Of a stretch of DNA of 64,000 nucleotides, positions 25,917-34,628 are shown piece after piece. A model generated the notes under the pieces. The model searched no databases and was not told the DNA's origin. It saw nothing but the letters and a program-made list of their open reading frames with translations. The DNA comes from Streptomyces sp. H39-S7 (lineage in GTDB: Bacteria; Actinomycetota; Actinomycetes; Streptomycetales; Streptomycetaceae). The translations under genes and the position numbers were made by a program. The stretch lies in contig NZ_JAPVLU010000039.1 in assembly GCF_027158205.1 (NCBI RefSeq), positions 1 to 64,000 of the forward strand, in the 5' to 3' direction. Position 1 is the stretch's first letter; every line of letters starts with the position of its first letter.

Positions 25917-27137
25917 ATGTCTCGTCTCGCTCAGACCGACGGGCTGACCGACATCCAGCGGGAGATCCTCTCCACCGTCCGCAGCTTCGTGGACAAGGAG
26001 ATCCTCCCGGTCGCGACGGAGCTCGAACACCGCGACGAGTACCCCACCGAAATCGTTGAGGGCCTCAAGGAACTTGGCATCTTCGGGCTCATGATTCCCG
26101 AGGAGTACGGGGGTCTTGGTGAGTCTCTTCTCACATACGCCCTCACCGTCGAGGAGATTGCCCGCGGCTGGATGAGTGTGTCCGGAATTATCAACACTCA
26201 CTTCATCGTCGCCTACATGCTCAAGCAGCACGGAACGCAGGAGCAGAAGGAGTACTTCCTGCCCCGGATGGCGGCCGGCGAGGTGCGTGGCGCCTTCTCG
26301 ATGTCCGAGCCCGGCATGGGCTCCGACGTCTCCGCGATCCGCACCAAGGGCGTCAGGGACGGCGACGACTACGTCGTCAACGGCCAGAAGATGTGGCTGA
26401 CGAACGGCGGTTCGTCCAACCTGGTGGCCGTGCTCTGCAAGACGGACGAGGGCCTGTCCCCCGAGGAAGCGGCGGCCAAGCCGCACAAGTCGATGACGAC
26501 CTTCCTCATCGAGAAGGAGCCCGGGTTCGGCCCCAATCCGACGGTCCCCGGCCTCACCGTGCCCGGAAAAATCGAGAAGATGGGCTACAAGGGCGTCGAC
26601 ACGACGGAGCTGATCCTGGAGGACGTCCGGGTTCCGTCGAACCGCGTTCTCGGTGGTCAGAGCGGTCGCGGCTTCTATCAGATGATGGACGGCGTCGAGG
26701 TCGGGCGGGTCAATGTGGCGGCGCGCGGCTGCGGAGTCGCACAGCGCGCGTTCGAGCTCGGGATCTCCTACGCGCAACAACGCCACACCTTCGGCAAGCC
26801 GATCATCGAGCACCAGGCGATCTCCTTCAAGCTCGCCGAGATGGCGACCAAGGTCGAGGCCGCGCACGCGATGATGGTGAACGCCGCTCGCAAGAAGGAC
26901 TCGGGTCAGCGCAACGACCTCGAGGCCGGCATGGCGAAGTACCTGGCCTCGGAGTACTGCAAGGAGGTCGTCGAGGACGCCTTCCGCATCCACGGCGGGT
27001 ACGGCTTCTCCAAGGAGTACGAGATCGAGCGGCTCTACCGGGAGGCCCCCATGTTGCTCATCGGTGAAGGTACCGCCGAGATCCAAAAAATGATCATTGG
27101 CCGCCGACTGCTCGAGGAGTATCGTATTCAGGGCTGA
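25917..27137 (+). CDS. Acyl-CoA dehydrogenase (methylsuccinyl-CoA dehydrogenase candidate)
   Basis: This FAD enzyme of 406 residues has the acyl-CoA dehydrogenase signatures AFSMSEPGMGSDVSAI and QMMDGVEVGRVNVAARGCG. The C-terminal block EAPMLLIGEGTAEIQKM has its glutamate in the catalytic-base position of short-chain dehydrogenases. In this operon the expected reaction is methylsuccinyl-CoA to mesaconyl-C1-CoA. Proteobacterial Mcd is about 550 residues with an N-terminal extension that is missing here, so the assignment rests on context. It lies 1 nt after the MaoC gene and ends the operon. No clear terminator follows; psd starts 170 nt later. Confidence 0.9.
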   Translation: MSRLAQTDGLTDIQREILSTVRSFVDKEILPVATELEHRDEYPTEIVEGLKELGIFGLMIPEEYGGLGESLLTYALTVEEIARGWMSVSGIINTHFIVAYMLKQHGTQEQKEYFLPRMAAGEVRGAFSMSEPGMGSDVSAIRTKGVRDGDDYVVNGQKMWLTNGGSSNLVAVLCKTDEGLSPEEAAAKPHKSMTTFLIEKEPGFGPNPTVPGLTVPGKIEKMGYKGVDTTELILEDVRVPSNRVLGGQSGRGFYQMMDGVEVGRVNVAARGCGVAQRAFELGISYAQQRHTFGKPIIEHQAISFKLAEMATKVEAAHAMMVNAARKKDSGQRNDLEAGMAKYLASEYCKEVVEDAFRIHGGYGFSKEYEIERLYREAPMLLIGEGTAEIQKMIIGRRLLEEYRIQG

Positions 27138-27307
27138 ATGTCCTGATATAAGCGATACATCCGAGGTGAAGGTCACACCCAGTCATCGCGTACCGGCTAT
27201 CGACTCGCCCTCGCGCTTGCCGAGTTGTGGGTGCCACCCGATACCATCTTGGTAAAGCCGCCGTCCCCAGAACCATCTCGCGGCACCCTCCGCTACGAAG
27301 GTCTTCC

Positions 27308-27955
27308 ATGCCCCACAGCCATTCCTCTGCACCTCGCGGCCGGGTCCGCCTCGCGCGCGGAGCGTCGCCGTGGCTCCTCCCGACCGTGGCCGCCGCGGCG
27401 GTCAGCCTCACCCGCTCCCGCCGCTCCGGGCGCTGGGCGGCCGTGGCCGTACCCACCACCGCCCTGGCCGCGGGCATGCTGTGGTTCTTCCGTGACCCTG
27501 AGCGAGAGATCGCTCAGGGCCGGGTGATCTCACCGGCCGACGGCGTGGTGCAGAGCATCATGCCGTGGAAGGACGGGCGCACCCGCGTCGCGATCTTCAT
27601 GAGCCCGCTGAACGTCCATGTGAACCGCGCACCGCTCGCGGGCACCGTCACCTCCGTGGAACACATCCCCGGCGGTTTCGTCCCGGCGTTCAACAAGGAG
27701 AGCGAGAACAACGAACGCGTTGTCTGGCACTTCGACACCGAACTCGGTGACATCGAGATGGTGCAGATCGCCGGCGCCGTGGCCCGCCGCATCGTGCCCT
27801 ACGTGCCTTCGGGCACCAAGGTCGAGCAGGGCGAGCGTATCGGCCTGATCCGGTTCGGCTCCCGCGTCGACGTCTACCTCCCGGAGGGCGTGCTGCCCGA
27901 TGTCGAGGTCGGCCAGACCACCATGGCTGGGGTGACTCGTCTTGACCGTGATTGA
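27308..27955 (+). CDS. psd: Phosphatidylserine decarboxylase (short type)
   Basis: This pyruvoyl enzyme makes phosphatidylethanolamine from phosphatidylserine. The 215-residue protein has one or two N-terminal membrane segments (about 22-62), then [17 protein letters not shown] and [12 protein letters not shown], all typical of the family. Self-cleavage should occur at G184-S185 in [14 protein letters not shown], leaving an alpha chain with the pyruvoyl group from S185. The start is ATG 27308; longer in-frame starts add non-family sequence. The gene overlaps pssA, which makes its substrate, by 14 nt. Confidence 0.94.
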   Translation: MPHSHSSAPRGRVRLARGASPWLLPTVAAAAVSLTRSRRSGRWAAVAVPTTALAAGMLWFFRDPEREIAQGRVISPADGVVQSIMPWKDGRTRVAIFMSPLNVHVNRAPLAGTVTSVEHIPGGFVPAFNKESENNERVVWHFDTELGDIEMVQIAGAVARRIVPYVPSGTKVEQGERIGLIRFGSRVDVYLPEGVLPDVEVGQTTMAGVTRLDRD

Positions 27956-28784
27956 TCCCGACACAAAGACCCCGTGGGTGACCGAGCTGGAGGAAGAGGT
28001 GGACGACCTCCCCCTCTCCACTCGGCTCTCCATCGCGGACACGCTCACGCTCGGTAACGCCATCTGCGGATTCATGGCCGTGTACTTCACGACCACCGGC
28101 GTGCTGGTGCCGCACCTCATGGGCACCGTCGACGGCGGCATGGCGCGGCACAACGCCGCGACGGCCGTGACCCTCATGCTGATGGCGTCCGTCTTCGACC
28201 TCCTGGACGGGCTGGTGGCGCGCAAGCTCCGCAGTTCCGCGATGGGAGCCGAGCTCGACAACCTGTCGGACCTGATCAGCTTCGGACTCGCTCCGGCGTA
28301 CTTCGTGGTGGTCTGGGGGCTGGTCGCGGACGACGCGTACGGCCGGGTCTCGGCGGTGGCCGCCGTCGTCCTCCTGCTCGCCGTGGTCCTCAGACTCGCG
28401 CGTTTTTCCTGCACCACCTTGCGGGACGGGGTCTTCCAGGGCATGCCGAGTCCTTTCGGCGCGATGACGGTCGTCTCCGTCGTCCTGCTGGAGCTGCCGT
28501 TCATCCCGACGGTGCTGGCGATCGTGGGCGTGGCGTGGCTGATGATGAGCCGCGTCGAGTACCCCAAGCCCCGCGGTCGGCTCGCGCTGATCACGCTGGC
28601 GTGGATCTTCATCAGCATGGGCTGCCTCGCGGCCTGGACGCTGGACGTTCCGGGCGGGCACCTGCTGCTCCAGACCGGTGCGGCGCTGCAGATCTTCGCG
28701 GCGGCGGTCATCCCGTGCTTCGCGACGACGCGCCGGGTGAACACGTTCCGTAACAACCGCCGTGAGGCGCGCGCCGAGCAGTGA
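27942..28784 (+). CDS. pssA: CDP-diacylglycerol-serine O-phosphatidyltransferase
   Basis: This membrane enzyme of 280 residues has about eight hydrophobic segments and the CDP-alcohol phosphatidyltransferase motif D-G-x2-A-R-x8-G-x3-D-x3-D, seen in [11 protein letters not shown] followed by [10 protein letters not shown]. It makes phosphatidylserine from CDP-diacylglycerol and serine, the step before Psd. The likely start is TTG 27942, 6 nt after GGGGTG and overlapping the end of psd; GTG 27948 is the alternative. A strong hairpin terminator follows at 28815. The pair sits directly after the ethylmalonyl-CoA operon, the same order I recall from S. coelicolor. Confidence 0.94.
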   Translation: MTVIDPDTKTPWVTELEEEVDDLPLSTRLSIADTLTLGNAICGFMAVYFTTTGVLVPHLMGTVDGGMARHNAATAVTLMLMASVFDLLDGLVARKLRSSAMGAELDNLSDLISFGLAPAYFVVVWGLVADDAYGRVSAVAAVVLLLAVVLRLARFSCTTLRDGVFQGMPSPFGAMTVVSVVLLELPFIPTVLAIVGVAWLMMSRVEYPKPRGRLALITLAWIFISMGCLAAWTLDVPGGHLLLQTGAALQIFAAAVIPCFATTRRVNTFRNNRREARAEQ

Positions 28785-28814
28785 CGGCGCCGCCGCCGAG
28801 CGCGGAGCGACACA

Positions 28815-28851
28815 GCGAAGGGCCCCGGGCGATCCGCCCGGGGCCCTTCGC
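28815..28851. terminator. Perfect 17-bp bidirectional terminator
   Basis: The arm GCGAAGGGCCCCGGGCG (28815-28831), loop ATC, and an exact complementary arm (28835-28851) form a very stable hairpin between pssA and the convergent glycerate kinase gene. It can serve both directions; there is no T-run. Confidence 0.9.
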
Positions 28852-28880
28852 GTGGGGCGGTGCGACTGCGTGTGGTGCGA

Positions 28881-30035
28881 CTACGCCAGGAAGTCCCGGG
28901 CCAGGGCCTGGGCGACGCGTTCCAGCAGGGGCCCGGCCTGGGCCATGCAGACGGCCGGGTCCGGCTCGATGTCGGTCAGGGCGTAGGCGCGGCGGATACC
29001 GGCCCCGCCGAGAGCGCCGGGGGCCAGGGCGAGCCGCCCGCAGACCGCGACGACGTCGATGTTGCGGGCGCGGGCGGCCTGCGCGACGCCGACCGGGGCC
29101 TTGCCGTGCAGGGTCTGCTCGTCCAGCGAGCCCTCCCCGGTGATCACGAGATCGGCGCGGCCCAGCGCCTCGGCGAAGCCGAGGACGTCGAGCATGACGT
29201 CGATACCGGGCCGGAAGGCCGCGTCGAGTCCGACGAGCGCTCCGTAGCCGATACCGCCCGCGGCGCCGGCTCCCGGCGCGTCCGCGGCGTCGGCCGCGGC
29301 GGATCCCCGGGCTTCGGTGAGCACCTCGACGAACCGTCCGAGGGCGGCGTCGAGCGTGGCCACGTCCTGGTCGGTGGCGCCCTTCTGCGGGCCGTAGACG
29401 GCCGCGGCGCCCTTCGGGCCGAGCAGCGGGTTGTCGACGTCGCTGGCGAGCACCACCTCGGTGTCGGCCAGCCGCGGGTCGAGCCCGGACAGGTCCGCGG
29501 TGACGAGGGCGGCCAGCGCCCCGCCGCCGGGGCCGACCGGCGCTCCGTCCGCGTCGAGCAGGCGGGCACCGAGCGCGACGAGCATGCCGGCCCCGCCGTC
29601 GTTGGTGGCGCTGCCGCCGACGCCGAGCACGATGGTGCGCGCGCCGTCGTCCAGCGCGGCGCGCAGCAGCTCGCCGGTGCCCAGCGTGGTGGCCGTGAGC
29701 GGCTCGAAGACGCCCTCCGGCAGGTGCCGCAGGCCCGAGGCCTCGGCCATCTCGACCACCGCGGTGGTGTCGCGCACGGCGTACGTGGCGGTCACGGGCT
29801 TGCCCAGCGGCCCGGTCACCTGCAGCTCGCGGCGCTCGAAGCCGGCCGCGACCGCCGCGTCGACGGTGCCGTCACCGCCGTCGGCGACCGGCAGCGACTC
29901 GACCGTCAGCCCCGGCACCACGTGCAGCAGACCGGCCGTGACGTGCTCGGCGACCTGCACCGCGGTCAGCGAACCCTTGAACTTGTCGGCGGCGATCAGT
30001 ACGCGCCCCGTCGTGTGTCGTGAAGCGTCGGACAC
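28881..30035 (-). CDS. Glycerate kinase (GarK/GlxK type)
   Basis: The 384-residue kinase phosphorylates D-glycerate, normally to 2-phosphoglycerate. Family landmarks are VLIAADKFKGSLTAVQV at the N-terminus, LGVGGSATNDGGAGML in the middle and VITGEGSLDEQTLHGK with the catalytic acid near the C-terminus. The length matches the two-domain class I enzymes. It starts at GTG 30035 and is a monocistronic leftward gene ending at the shared terminator. It would feed glyoxylate- or allantoin-derived glycerate into glycolysis, but no partner gene is adjacent. Confidence 0.92.
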   Translation of the reverse strand: MSDASRHTTGRVLIAADKFKGSLTAVQVAEHVTAGLLHVVPGLTVESLPVADGGDGTVDAAVAAGFERRELQVTGPLGKPVTATYAVRDTTAVVEMAEASGLRHLPEGVFEPLTATTLGTGELLRAALDDGARTIVLGVGGSATNDGGAGMLVALGARLLDADGAPVGPGGGALAALVTADLSGLDPRLADTEVVLASDVDNPLLGPKGAAAVYGPQKGATDQDVATLDAALGRFVEVLTEARGSAAADAADAPGAGAAGGIGYGALVGLDAAFRPGIDVMLDVLGFAEALGRADLVITGEGSLDEQTLHGKAPVGVAQAARARNIDVVAVCGRLALAPGALGGAGIRRAYALTDIEPDPAVCMAQAGPLLERVAQALARDFLA

Positions 30036-30263
30036 GTTTACTCCCCATCCGATACAGAACGTCGCGCCGCTCGGACCTTATCCCGCTATCGTCCGCCTGC
30101 CCATGACCGGCCCGGCGAACCGCCCCTTCACACCACGCGTTTCACTGACATAGCGGGACGTTCCGATCGGTGGACGCACCACGCGGCCGTGGCCCGTCGC
30201 GACAGGCGTTCCGGGCCGGATATTCGTTTGCGGCGGCCCGCCGAGGTGCGCCACAGTGCGCCG

Positions 30264-30791
30264 GTGCTGATCCGACGCGAACGACCCACCGACATCGACG
30301 TGATCCGTGACGTCACCGCCGCCGCGTTCACCCGGCCGGGGACGGCCGACGGCTCCGTCGAAGCCTCGCTCGTCGACCGGCTGCGGGCGGACGACGCCTG
30401 GCTCCCCGAGCTGTCGCTCGTCGCGACGGACGAGGAGGACCGGGTGATCGGGCATGTGCTGGCCACGCGCGCCCATGTCGCCGGGACACCCGTGCTCGCG
30501 ATCGGCCCGCTGTCGGTCGCCCCCGGCCACCAGGGCGCCGGCGTCGGCAAGGCGCTGATGCACACCGCGCTCGGCGCCTGCGACGCGCTGGGCGCGCCAC
30601 TGGTGGTCCTCCTCGGCAATCCCCGCTACTACGAGCGGTTCGGTTTCCGCCTCGCCGAGGAGTACGGGATCACCCCGGCGGTGGCGGAATGGAGGCCGCA
30701 CTTCCAGGTCCGGACGCTGGCGGGCTACGATCCGGCCGATCCGGCGCTGCGTGGCGCGTTCGCGTACGCGGCGCCCTTCGACGACGTGTGA
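30264..30791 (+). CDS. GNAT N-acetyltransferase (YhbS-like)
   Basis: The protein of about 175 residues begins VLIRRERPTDIDVIRDVTAA and has the acetyl-CoA loop LSVAPGHQGAGVGKALMHTA and the YhbS-type ending VVLLGNPRYYERFGFRLAEE. The substrate is unknown. Start choice is weak: GTG 30264 fits the family, but an in-frame start at 30189 is open and neither has a good ribosome binding site. It is followed after 19 nt by the NUDIX gene in the same direction. Confidence 0.85.
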   Translation: MLIRRERPTDIDVIRDVTAAAFTRPGTADGSVEASLVDRLRADDAWLPELSLVATDEEDRVIGHVLATRAHVAGTPVLAIGPLSVAPGHQGAGVGKALMHTALGACDALGAPLVVLLGNPRYYERFGFRLAEEYGITPAVAEWRPHFQVRTLAGYDPADPALRGAFAYAAPFDDV

Positions 30792-30810
30792 GCCGCGTAG
30801 GTTGGGGTTC

Positions 30811-31395
30811 GTGACCCAGGACTACGCCTCGTACATCGCCGGCCTGCCGAAGATCCTCGCTGGAGCGGCCATGCTGTTCCGAGACCGGGCCGGCCGTGTG
30901 CTGCTCGTGGATCCCAACTACCGCGAGGGCGAGCGGAAGTGGATCCTGCCCGGCGGCACGGTGGAGTCGGGTCAGGGCGAAACACCCCGGCAGGGCGCAC
31001 GTCGCGAGGCCGCCGAGGAGATCGGCCTGGACGTCGAGCCGGGCGCGCTGATCGCCGTCGACTGGGTGACCCGTGCCGACCGGCCTCCGCTGGCGGTGTA
31101 CCTGTACGACGGCGGTGTGCTCGACGAGGAGCAGCTCGGCGCGATCCAGCTGCAGAAGGAGGAGCTGGACGCCTGGAACCTCGTCCCGCTCGACCAGGTC
31201 GGCACGTTCACCTCCCCCGAGATGGCAGGCCGTATCCGCGCCGGGTTCTCCGCGCTGATGGCCGGCACCGGGCCCGCCGAGCTGGAGAACGGCCACCGGG
31301 TCGGCCCGGCGCCCGCGGTGGACCACACCCGCCGGACCGGATCGACGCCCTCCGGGAACGGCACCGGCCGGACCGGTCAGCGGCCGACCGCGTAA
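30811..31395 (+). CDS. NUDIX hydrolase
   Basis: The 194-residue protein contains the complete NUDIX box in GGTVESGQGETPRQGARREA followed by AEEIGLDV, so it hydrolyses a nucleoside diphosphate linked to another moiety. The start is GTG 30811 with GGTTGGGG upstream. The C-terminal about 40 residues are low-complexity (Gly, Thr, Arg). Its last 19 nt overlap the end of the convergent GGT-like gene. Substrate unknown. Confidence 0.9.
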   Translation: MTQDYASYIAGLPKILAGAAMLFRDRAGRVLLVDPNYREGERKWILPGGTVESGQGETPRQGARREAAEEIGLDVEPGALIAVDWVTRADRPPLAVYLYDGGVLDEEQLGAIQLQKEELDAWNLVPLDQVGTFTSPEMAGRIRAGFSALMAGTGPAELENGHRVGPAPAVDHTRRTGSTPSGNGTGRTGQRPTA

Positions 31396-33164
31396 CCCTG
31401 CATGCCGCGCGGGTTGGCGGCCGCGGAGAGCACCCCCGTGCCGGGGTCGCGGGCGACCGCGCAGAGCCGGCCCTCCGACCAGGGGCCGCCCACGGTCACC
31501 CGGTGGCCGCGGCGGCGCAGCTCCTCGACGGCCCGCTCGCCGAGGCGGGATTCGACGGTGACGCTGCCGGGCCGCATGGCCCGCGGATGGAACGAGCCGG
31601 GGAAGCTGTCGGTGTGCCAGCCGGGCGCGTCGATCGCCTCCTGCAGGCCGAGCCCGCCCAGGGCGACGGCCAGGAAGAAGTGCAGCGACCACTGGTCCTG
31701 CTGGTCGCCGCCGGGGGTGCCGAACGCCAGGACGGGTTCGCCGTCGCGCAGCGCCATCGACGGCGACAGCGTGGTGCGCGGACGGCGTCCGGGCGTCAGG
31801 GAGTTGGGCAGCCCCTCCTCCAGCCACGCCATCTGCAGCCGGGTGCCGAGCGGGAAGCCGAGTCCGGGGATCAGCGGGCTGGACTGCAGCCAGCCGCCGC
31901 TGGGCGTGGCGGCGACCATGTTGCCCCAGCGGTCGACCACGTCGACATGGCAGGTGTCACCACGGGTGCGGCCGTCGGCGGCGGGGGCGCCCGGTTCGTC
32001 GGCCGCGACGGTCGGCTCACCCGTGCCGGGTGCGCGCGGCACGCCCTCGAGAGCGAAGCGCGGCAGCCGCGGCGGCCGACCGCCGGGGCTGCCGGGGCGC
32101 AGGTCGTAGGACGCCTCGGCGCCGATCAGGGCCCGGCGCCCGTTGTTGTACCCCGGTGACAGCAGCGCGCCGACGGGTACCTCGGCGCCGGCGTCGCCGT
32201 ACCAGGCCTCCCGGTCGGCCATCGCGAGTTTGGTGCCCTCGATGAGGGTGTGGACGTAGCCGGGCTGCTGGTATCCGAAGCCGTCCGGCAGCAGGGCGAG
32301 TTGCTGGGCGAGGACCGGGCCCTGGCTCCACGGCCCCGGCTTGCAGACCGTCCAGCCGAACCGGTCGTACGTCACCGGGGGTTCGTAGCGCGCCTCGTAT
32401 CCGGCCAGGTCGTCCCCGGTGAGCGTCGAGGCGTGCCGTTCGCCCGAGGTGTCCATCGCGGGGCGGGCCGCGGCGGCGGCCAGCGCCTCGCCGATGAAGC
32501 CCGAGCGCCAGATCTGCCGGGCCGCCTCGATCCGCTGCTCCCGGCCGCCGCCGGCCGCCCGCGCGTCGGCCTCGCGCAGCAGGCGCCGCCAGGTGGCGGC
32601 CAGGGCGGGGTTCCGCAGCAGGGCGCCGGGGCGGGGCGCCCTGCCTCCCGGCAGGTAGAGCGCGGCGGAACCGGTCCACTCGGTCTCGAAGAGGGTCCGC
32701 ACCGCCTCCACGCTCGCGCCGATCGCCGCGACCGCCGGATGCCCGTGTTCGGCGTAGCCGACGGCGTACTTCAGGACCTCGGCCGGGGACTTCGTGCCGT
32801 GGTCGCGCAGCAGCACCATCCACGCGTCGAACGCACCGGGCACGGCGGCGGCCAGCGGCCCGGTGCCGGGCACCAGGTCCAGGCCGAGGCTCCGGTAGTG
32901 CCGGACGGACGCCGCCGCGGGGGCGGGCCCCTGCCCGCACAGCACCCGCACCGGCCCGCCGGCGGGGGCGAGCAGGATCGGCACCTCGCCCGCCGGACCG
33001 TTCAGATGCGGTTCGACGACGTGCAGGACGAACCCGGCGGCCACCACGGCGTCGAACGCGTTCCCGCCGTCCTCCAACACGGCCATCGCCGACTGCGAGG
33101 CCAGCCAGTGCGTCGAGGAGACCATGCCGAAGGTGCCCTGGAGGGTGGGCCGGGTGGTGAACAC
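31377..33164 (-). CDS. Cytoplasmic gamma-glutamyltransferase-like Ntn hydrolase
   Basis: The 595-residue protein shows the GGT fold: early GMVSSTHWLASQSAMAVLED plus GGNAFDAVVAAG, and the autoprocessing site around DTCHVDVVDRWGNMVAATPS, where the nucleophilic Thr replaces the first Thr of the usual TTH motif and is retained (D-T-C-H). The GSPGG-type oxyanion region appears as AFGTPGGDQQDQW. Unlike the second GGT in this window it has no signal peptide, so it should be intracellular. Close relatives are annotated as gamma-glutamyltransferase or acylase; I cannot decide which. GTG start at 33164. Confidence 0.88.
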   Translation of the reverse strand: MFTTRPTLQGTFGMVSSTHWLASQSAMAVLEDGGNAFDAVVAAGFVLHVVEPHLNGPAGEVPILLAPAGGPVRVLCGQGPAPAAASVRHYRSLGLDLVPGTGPLAAAVPGAFDAWMVLLRDHGTKSPAEVLKYAVGYAEHGHPAVAAIGASVEAVRTLFETEWTGSAALYLPGGRAPRPGALLRNPALAATWRRLLREADARAAGGGREQRIEAARQIWRSGFIGEALAAAAARPAMDTSGERHASTLTGDDLAGYEARYEPPVTYDRFGWTVCKPGPWSQGPVLAQQLALLPDGFGYQQPGYVHTLIEGTKLAMADREAWYGDAGAEVPVGALLSPGYNNGRRALIGAEASYDLRPGSPGGRPPRLPRFALEGVPRAPGTGEPTVAADEPGAPAADGRTRGDTCHVDVVDRWGNMVAATPSGGWLQSSPLIPGLGFPLGTRLQMAWLEEGLPNSLTPGRRPRTTLSPSMALRDGEPVLAFGTPGGDQQDQWSLHFFLAVALGGLGLQEAIDAPGWHTDSFPGSFHPRAMRPGSVTVESRLGERAVEELRRRGHRVTVGGPWSEGRLCAVARDPGTGVLSAAANPRGMQGYAVGR

Positions 33165-33207
33165 GGGGGCCTCTACCGGCCCCGCCGTGGTATCCGCATC
33201 CGCACCC

Positions 33208-33687
33208 TCACGCCTTCGGTATGTCGAAGAAGTACGTCAGTCCGCCCGCGAGGCGGATGTCGCCCTGGATCTTGAGCTTACGGGTGAAGAACAGCGCCGG
33301 GCCAGAGGCGTTGCCGGACACGAGCTTCAGGAAATCCGGGGCGGCCATGGTGAGGGTGAGCTGCGGGTCGCGGCCGCTCTCCTGCCGGGTCACCTTGCAG
33401 GCGCCGTCGGCGATGTGGGTCTCGTAGACGTCGCGGGCGTCGTCGCCGTTGGTGATCCGCCAGCGGATGAGCGCGTCGCGCTTGCCCGCGGCGTCCGGCT
33501 TGAAGAGGGTCTCCATCCGGTTGAACACCTCGTCGAGCACGCGCTTGCGCTGCGGGCCGCTCATCAGTTCGGCGATCCGCCGGACGGGCAGCTCCTTGAC
33601 GATGCGGGCGAACTCCTTCGGCTCGACCGCACCGAAGTCGAGTGTGTCGAGGTCGAGATCGTCGATGTCGGCCATGCCGGGCACCAT
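33208..33687 (-). CDS. SCP2 sterol-transfer-domain protein
   Basis: The 159-residue protein has an N-terminal acidic helical part (DIDDLDLDTLDFGAVEPKEF) and a C-terminal SCP2-like lipid-binding domain: IRWRITNGDDARDVYETHIA, DPQLTLTMAAPDFLKLVSGN and ALFFTRKLKIQGDIRLAGGL. Such domains bind fatty acyl or sterol-like ligands. I use ATG 33687 because GGAG lies 5 nt before it; ATG 33675 is the alternative. Two tandem TTACT-N4-RGTAA palindromes begin 2 nt upstream and overlap the ribosome binding site, so the gene is probably repressed by a TetR-type regulator. Confidence 0.87.
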   Translation of the reverse strand: MVPGMADIDDLDLDTLDFGAVEPKEFARIVKELPVRRIAELMSGPQRKRVLDEVFNRMETLFKPDAAGKRDALIRWRITNGDDARDVYETHIADGACKVTRQESGRDPQLTLTMAAPDFLKLVSGNASGPALFFTRKLKIQGDIRLAGGLTYFFDIPKA

Positions 33688-33689
33688 CC

Positions 33690-33719
33690 TTACTCCAGAG
33701 TAAGTTTACTGATGGGTAA
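33690..33719. promoter_or_regulatory. Tandem operators over the SCP2 gene leader
   Basis: TTACTCCAGAGTAA (33690-33703, 6-2-6 perfect) and TTACTGATGGGTAA (33706-33719, one mismatch per half) lie side by side with centres 16 bp apart. Both fit TTACT-N4-RGTAA. They cover the ribosome binding region and probable promoter of the SCP2 gene. A TetR-family acyl-CoA-responsive repressor is a reasonable guess; none is adjacent. Confidence 0.65.
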
Positions 33720-33742
33720 GCCTAGAGCCGCTGCCTCTAGGC
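33720..33742 (+). promoter_or_regulatory. 8-bp inverted repeat just before the nucleotidyltransferase start
   Basis: GCCTAGAG (33720-33727) and CTCTAGGC (33735-33742) form a perfect inverted repeat with 7 nt between, ending 7 nt before the GTG of the downstream gene. It could be an operator or an mRNA hairpin that masks the start. Confidence 0.45.
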
Positions 33743-33749
33743 TGGCAAT

Positions 33750-34616
33750 GTGTCCAACGATTCCTCCACCGGCCCTGCCCGCTCCCCCCGCTCCGGCCAC
33801 TCCCCCGACACGGCGAGCGCGACCGTGCACGCGATGGCCGAGCGGCTGACCGCCGTCCCGGGCATCGCCGGGGTGATGCTCGGCGGCAGCCGGGCCCGCG
33901 GCACCCACCGCCCGGACTCCGACTGGGACCTCGGCCTGTACTACCGGGGCGAGCCGGACACCGCGGCCCTGGCCGCGCTCGCGGCGGAGTTCACCGGCGG
34001 ACCGGTCGAGGTCGCCGGCCCCGGCGGCTGGGGCCCGTGGGTCAACGGCGGCGCCTGGCTGACCGTCGACGGCGTGCCGGTCGACTGGATCCTGCGCGAC
34101 CTCGACCGCGTCGAGCGCGTCTGGGACGACTGCCGCGACGGGCGCTACGAGGTCGGCACGCAGCCCGGCCACCCCCTCGGTTTCTGGTCCCCCGGCTACC
34201 CGGGCGAGATGGCGCTCGGCCGCGTACTGGCCGACCCGGAAGGCGAGTTGACGGCGCTGCGGCAGCAGACCCTGCACTACCCCGAACCGCTGCGCAAGGC
34301 GCTCGTCGCCGCCGCGTGGGAGGCGGAGTTCCTGGCGGCGAGCGCCCGCAAGTCCGCCGGCGCCCACGACACGCTGCACGCCGCGCTCTGCCTGTCCCAC
34401 GCGCTCGGTGTCCTCGCCCAGTCCCTCCACGCGCACCACCGCACCTGGTGCCTCAACGAGAAGGGCGCCCTGGCGGCGGCAGCCGCCCTCCCCGCGGCGC
34501 CCCCGGACTTCCGCGCCCGCGCCGAGGGCGTACTGGCCCGGCTCGACGATCCGGCGGCGGCCGTCGAGGCGGCGGCCGCGCTCGTCGCCGACACGCGCGA
34601 CCTGCTCGGTTCCTGA
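33750..34616 (+). CDS. Nucleotidyltransferase-fold protein
   Basis: The 288-residue protein has the Pol-beta superfamily core G-S-x(n)-D-x-D in MLGGSRARGTHRPDSDWDLG with LYYRG, followed by VDWILRDLDRVERVW supplying the third carboxylate. A helical C-terminal half (about 165-288) contains TLHAALCLSHALGVLAQSLH. Relatives include aminoglycoside-type nucleotidyltransferases and minimal nucleotidyltransferases; I cannot name a substrate, so antibiotic resistance should not be assumed. GTG start at 33750 is taken because an ATG 2 nt earlier is out of frame. It is divergent from the SCP2 gene. Confidence 0.85.
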   Translation: MSNDSSTGPARSPRSGHSPDTASATVHAMAERLTAVPGIAGVMLGGSRARGTHRPDSDWDLGLYYRGEPDTAALAALAAEFTGGPVEVAGPGGWGPWVNGGAWLTVDGVPVDWILRDLDRVERVWDDCRDGRYEVGTQPGHPLGFWSPGYPGEMALGRVLADPEGELTALRQQTLHYPEPLRKALVAAAWEAEFLAASARKSAGAHDTLHAALCLSHALGVLAQSLHAHHRTWCLNEKGALAAAAALPAAPPDFRARAEGVLARLDDPAAAVEAAAALVADTRDLLGS

Positions 34617-34628
34617 ACCGGGTCGGAA

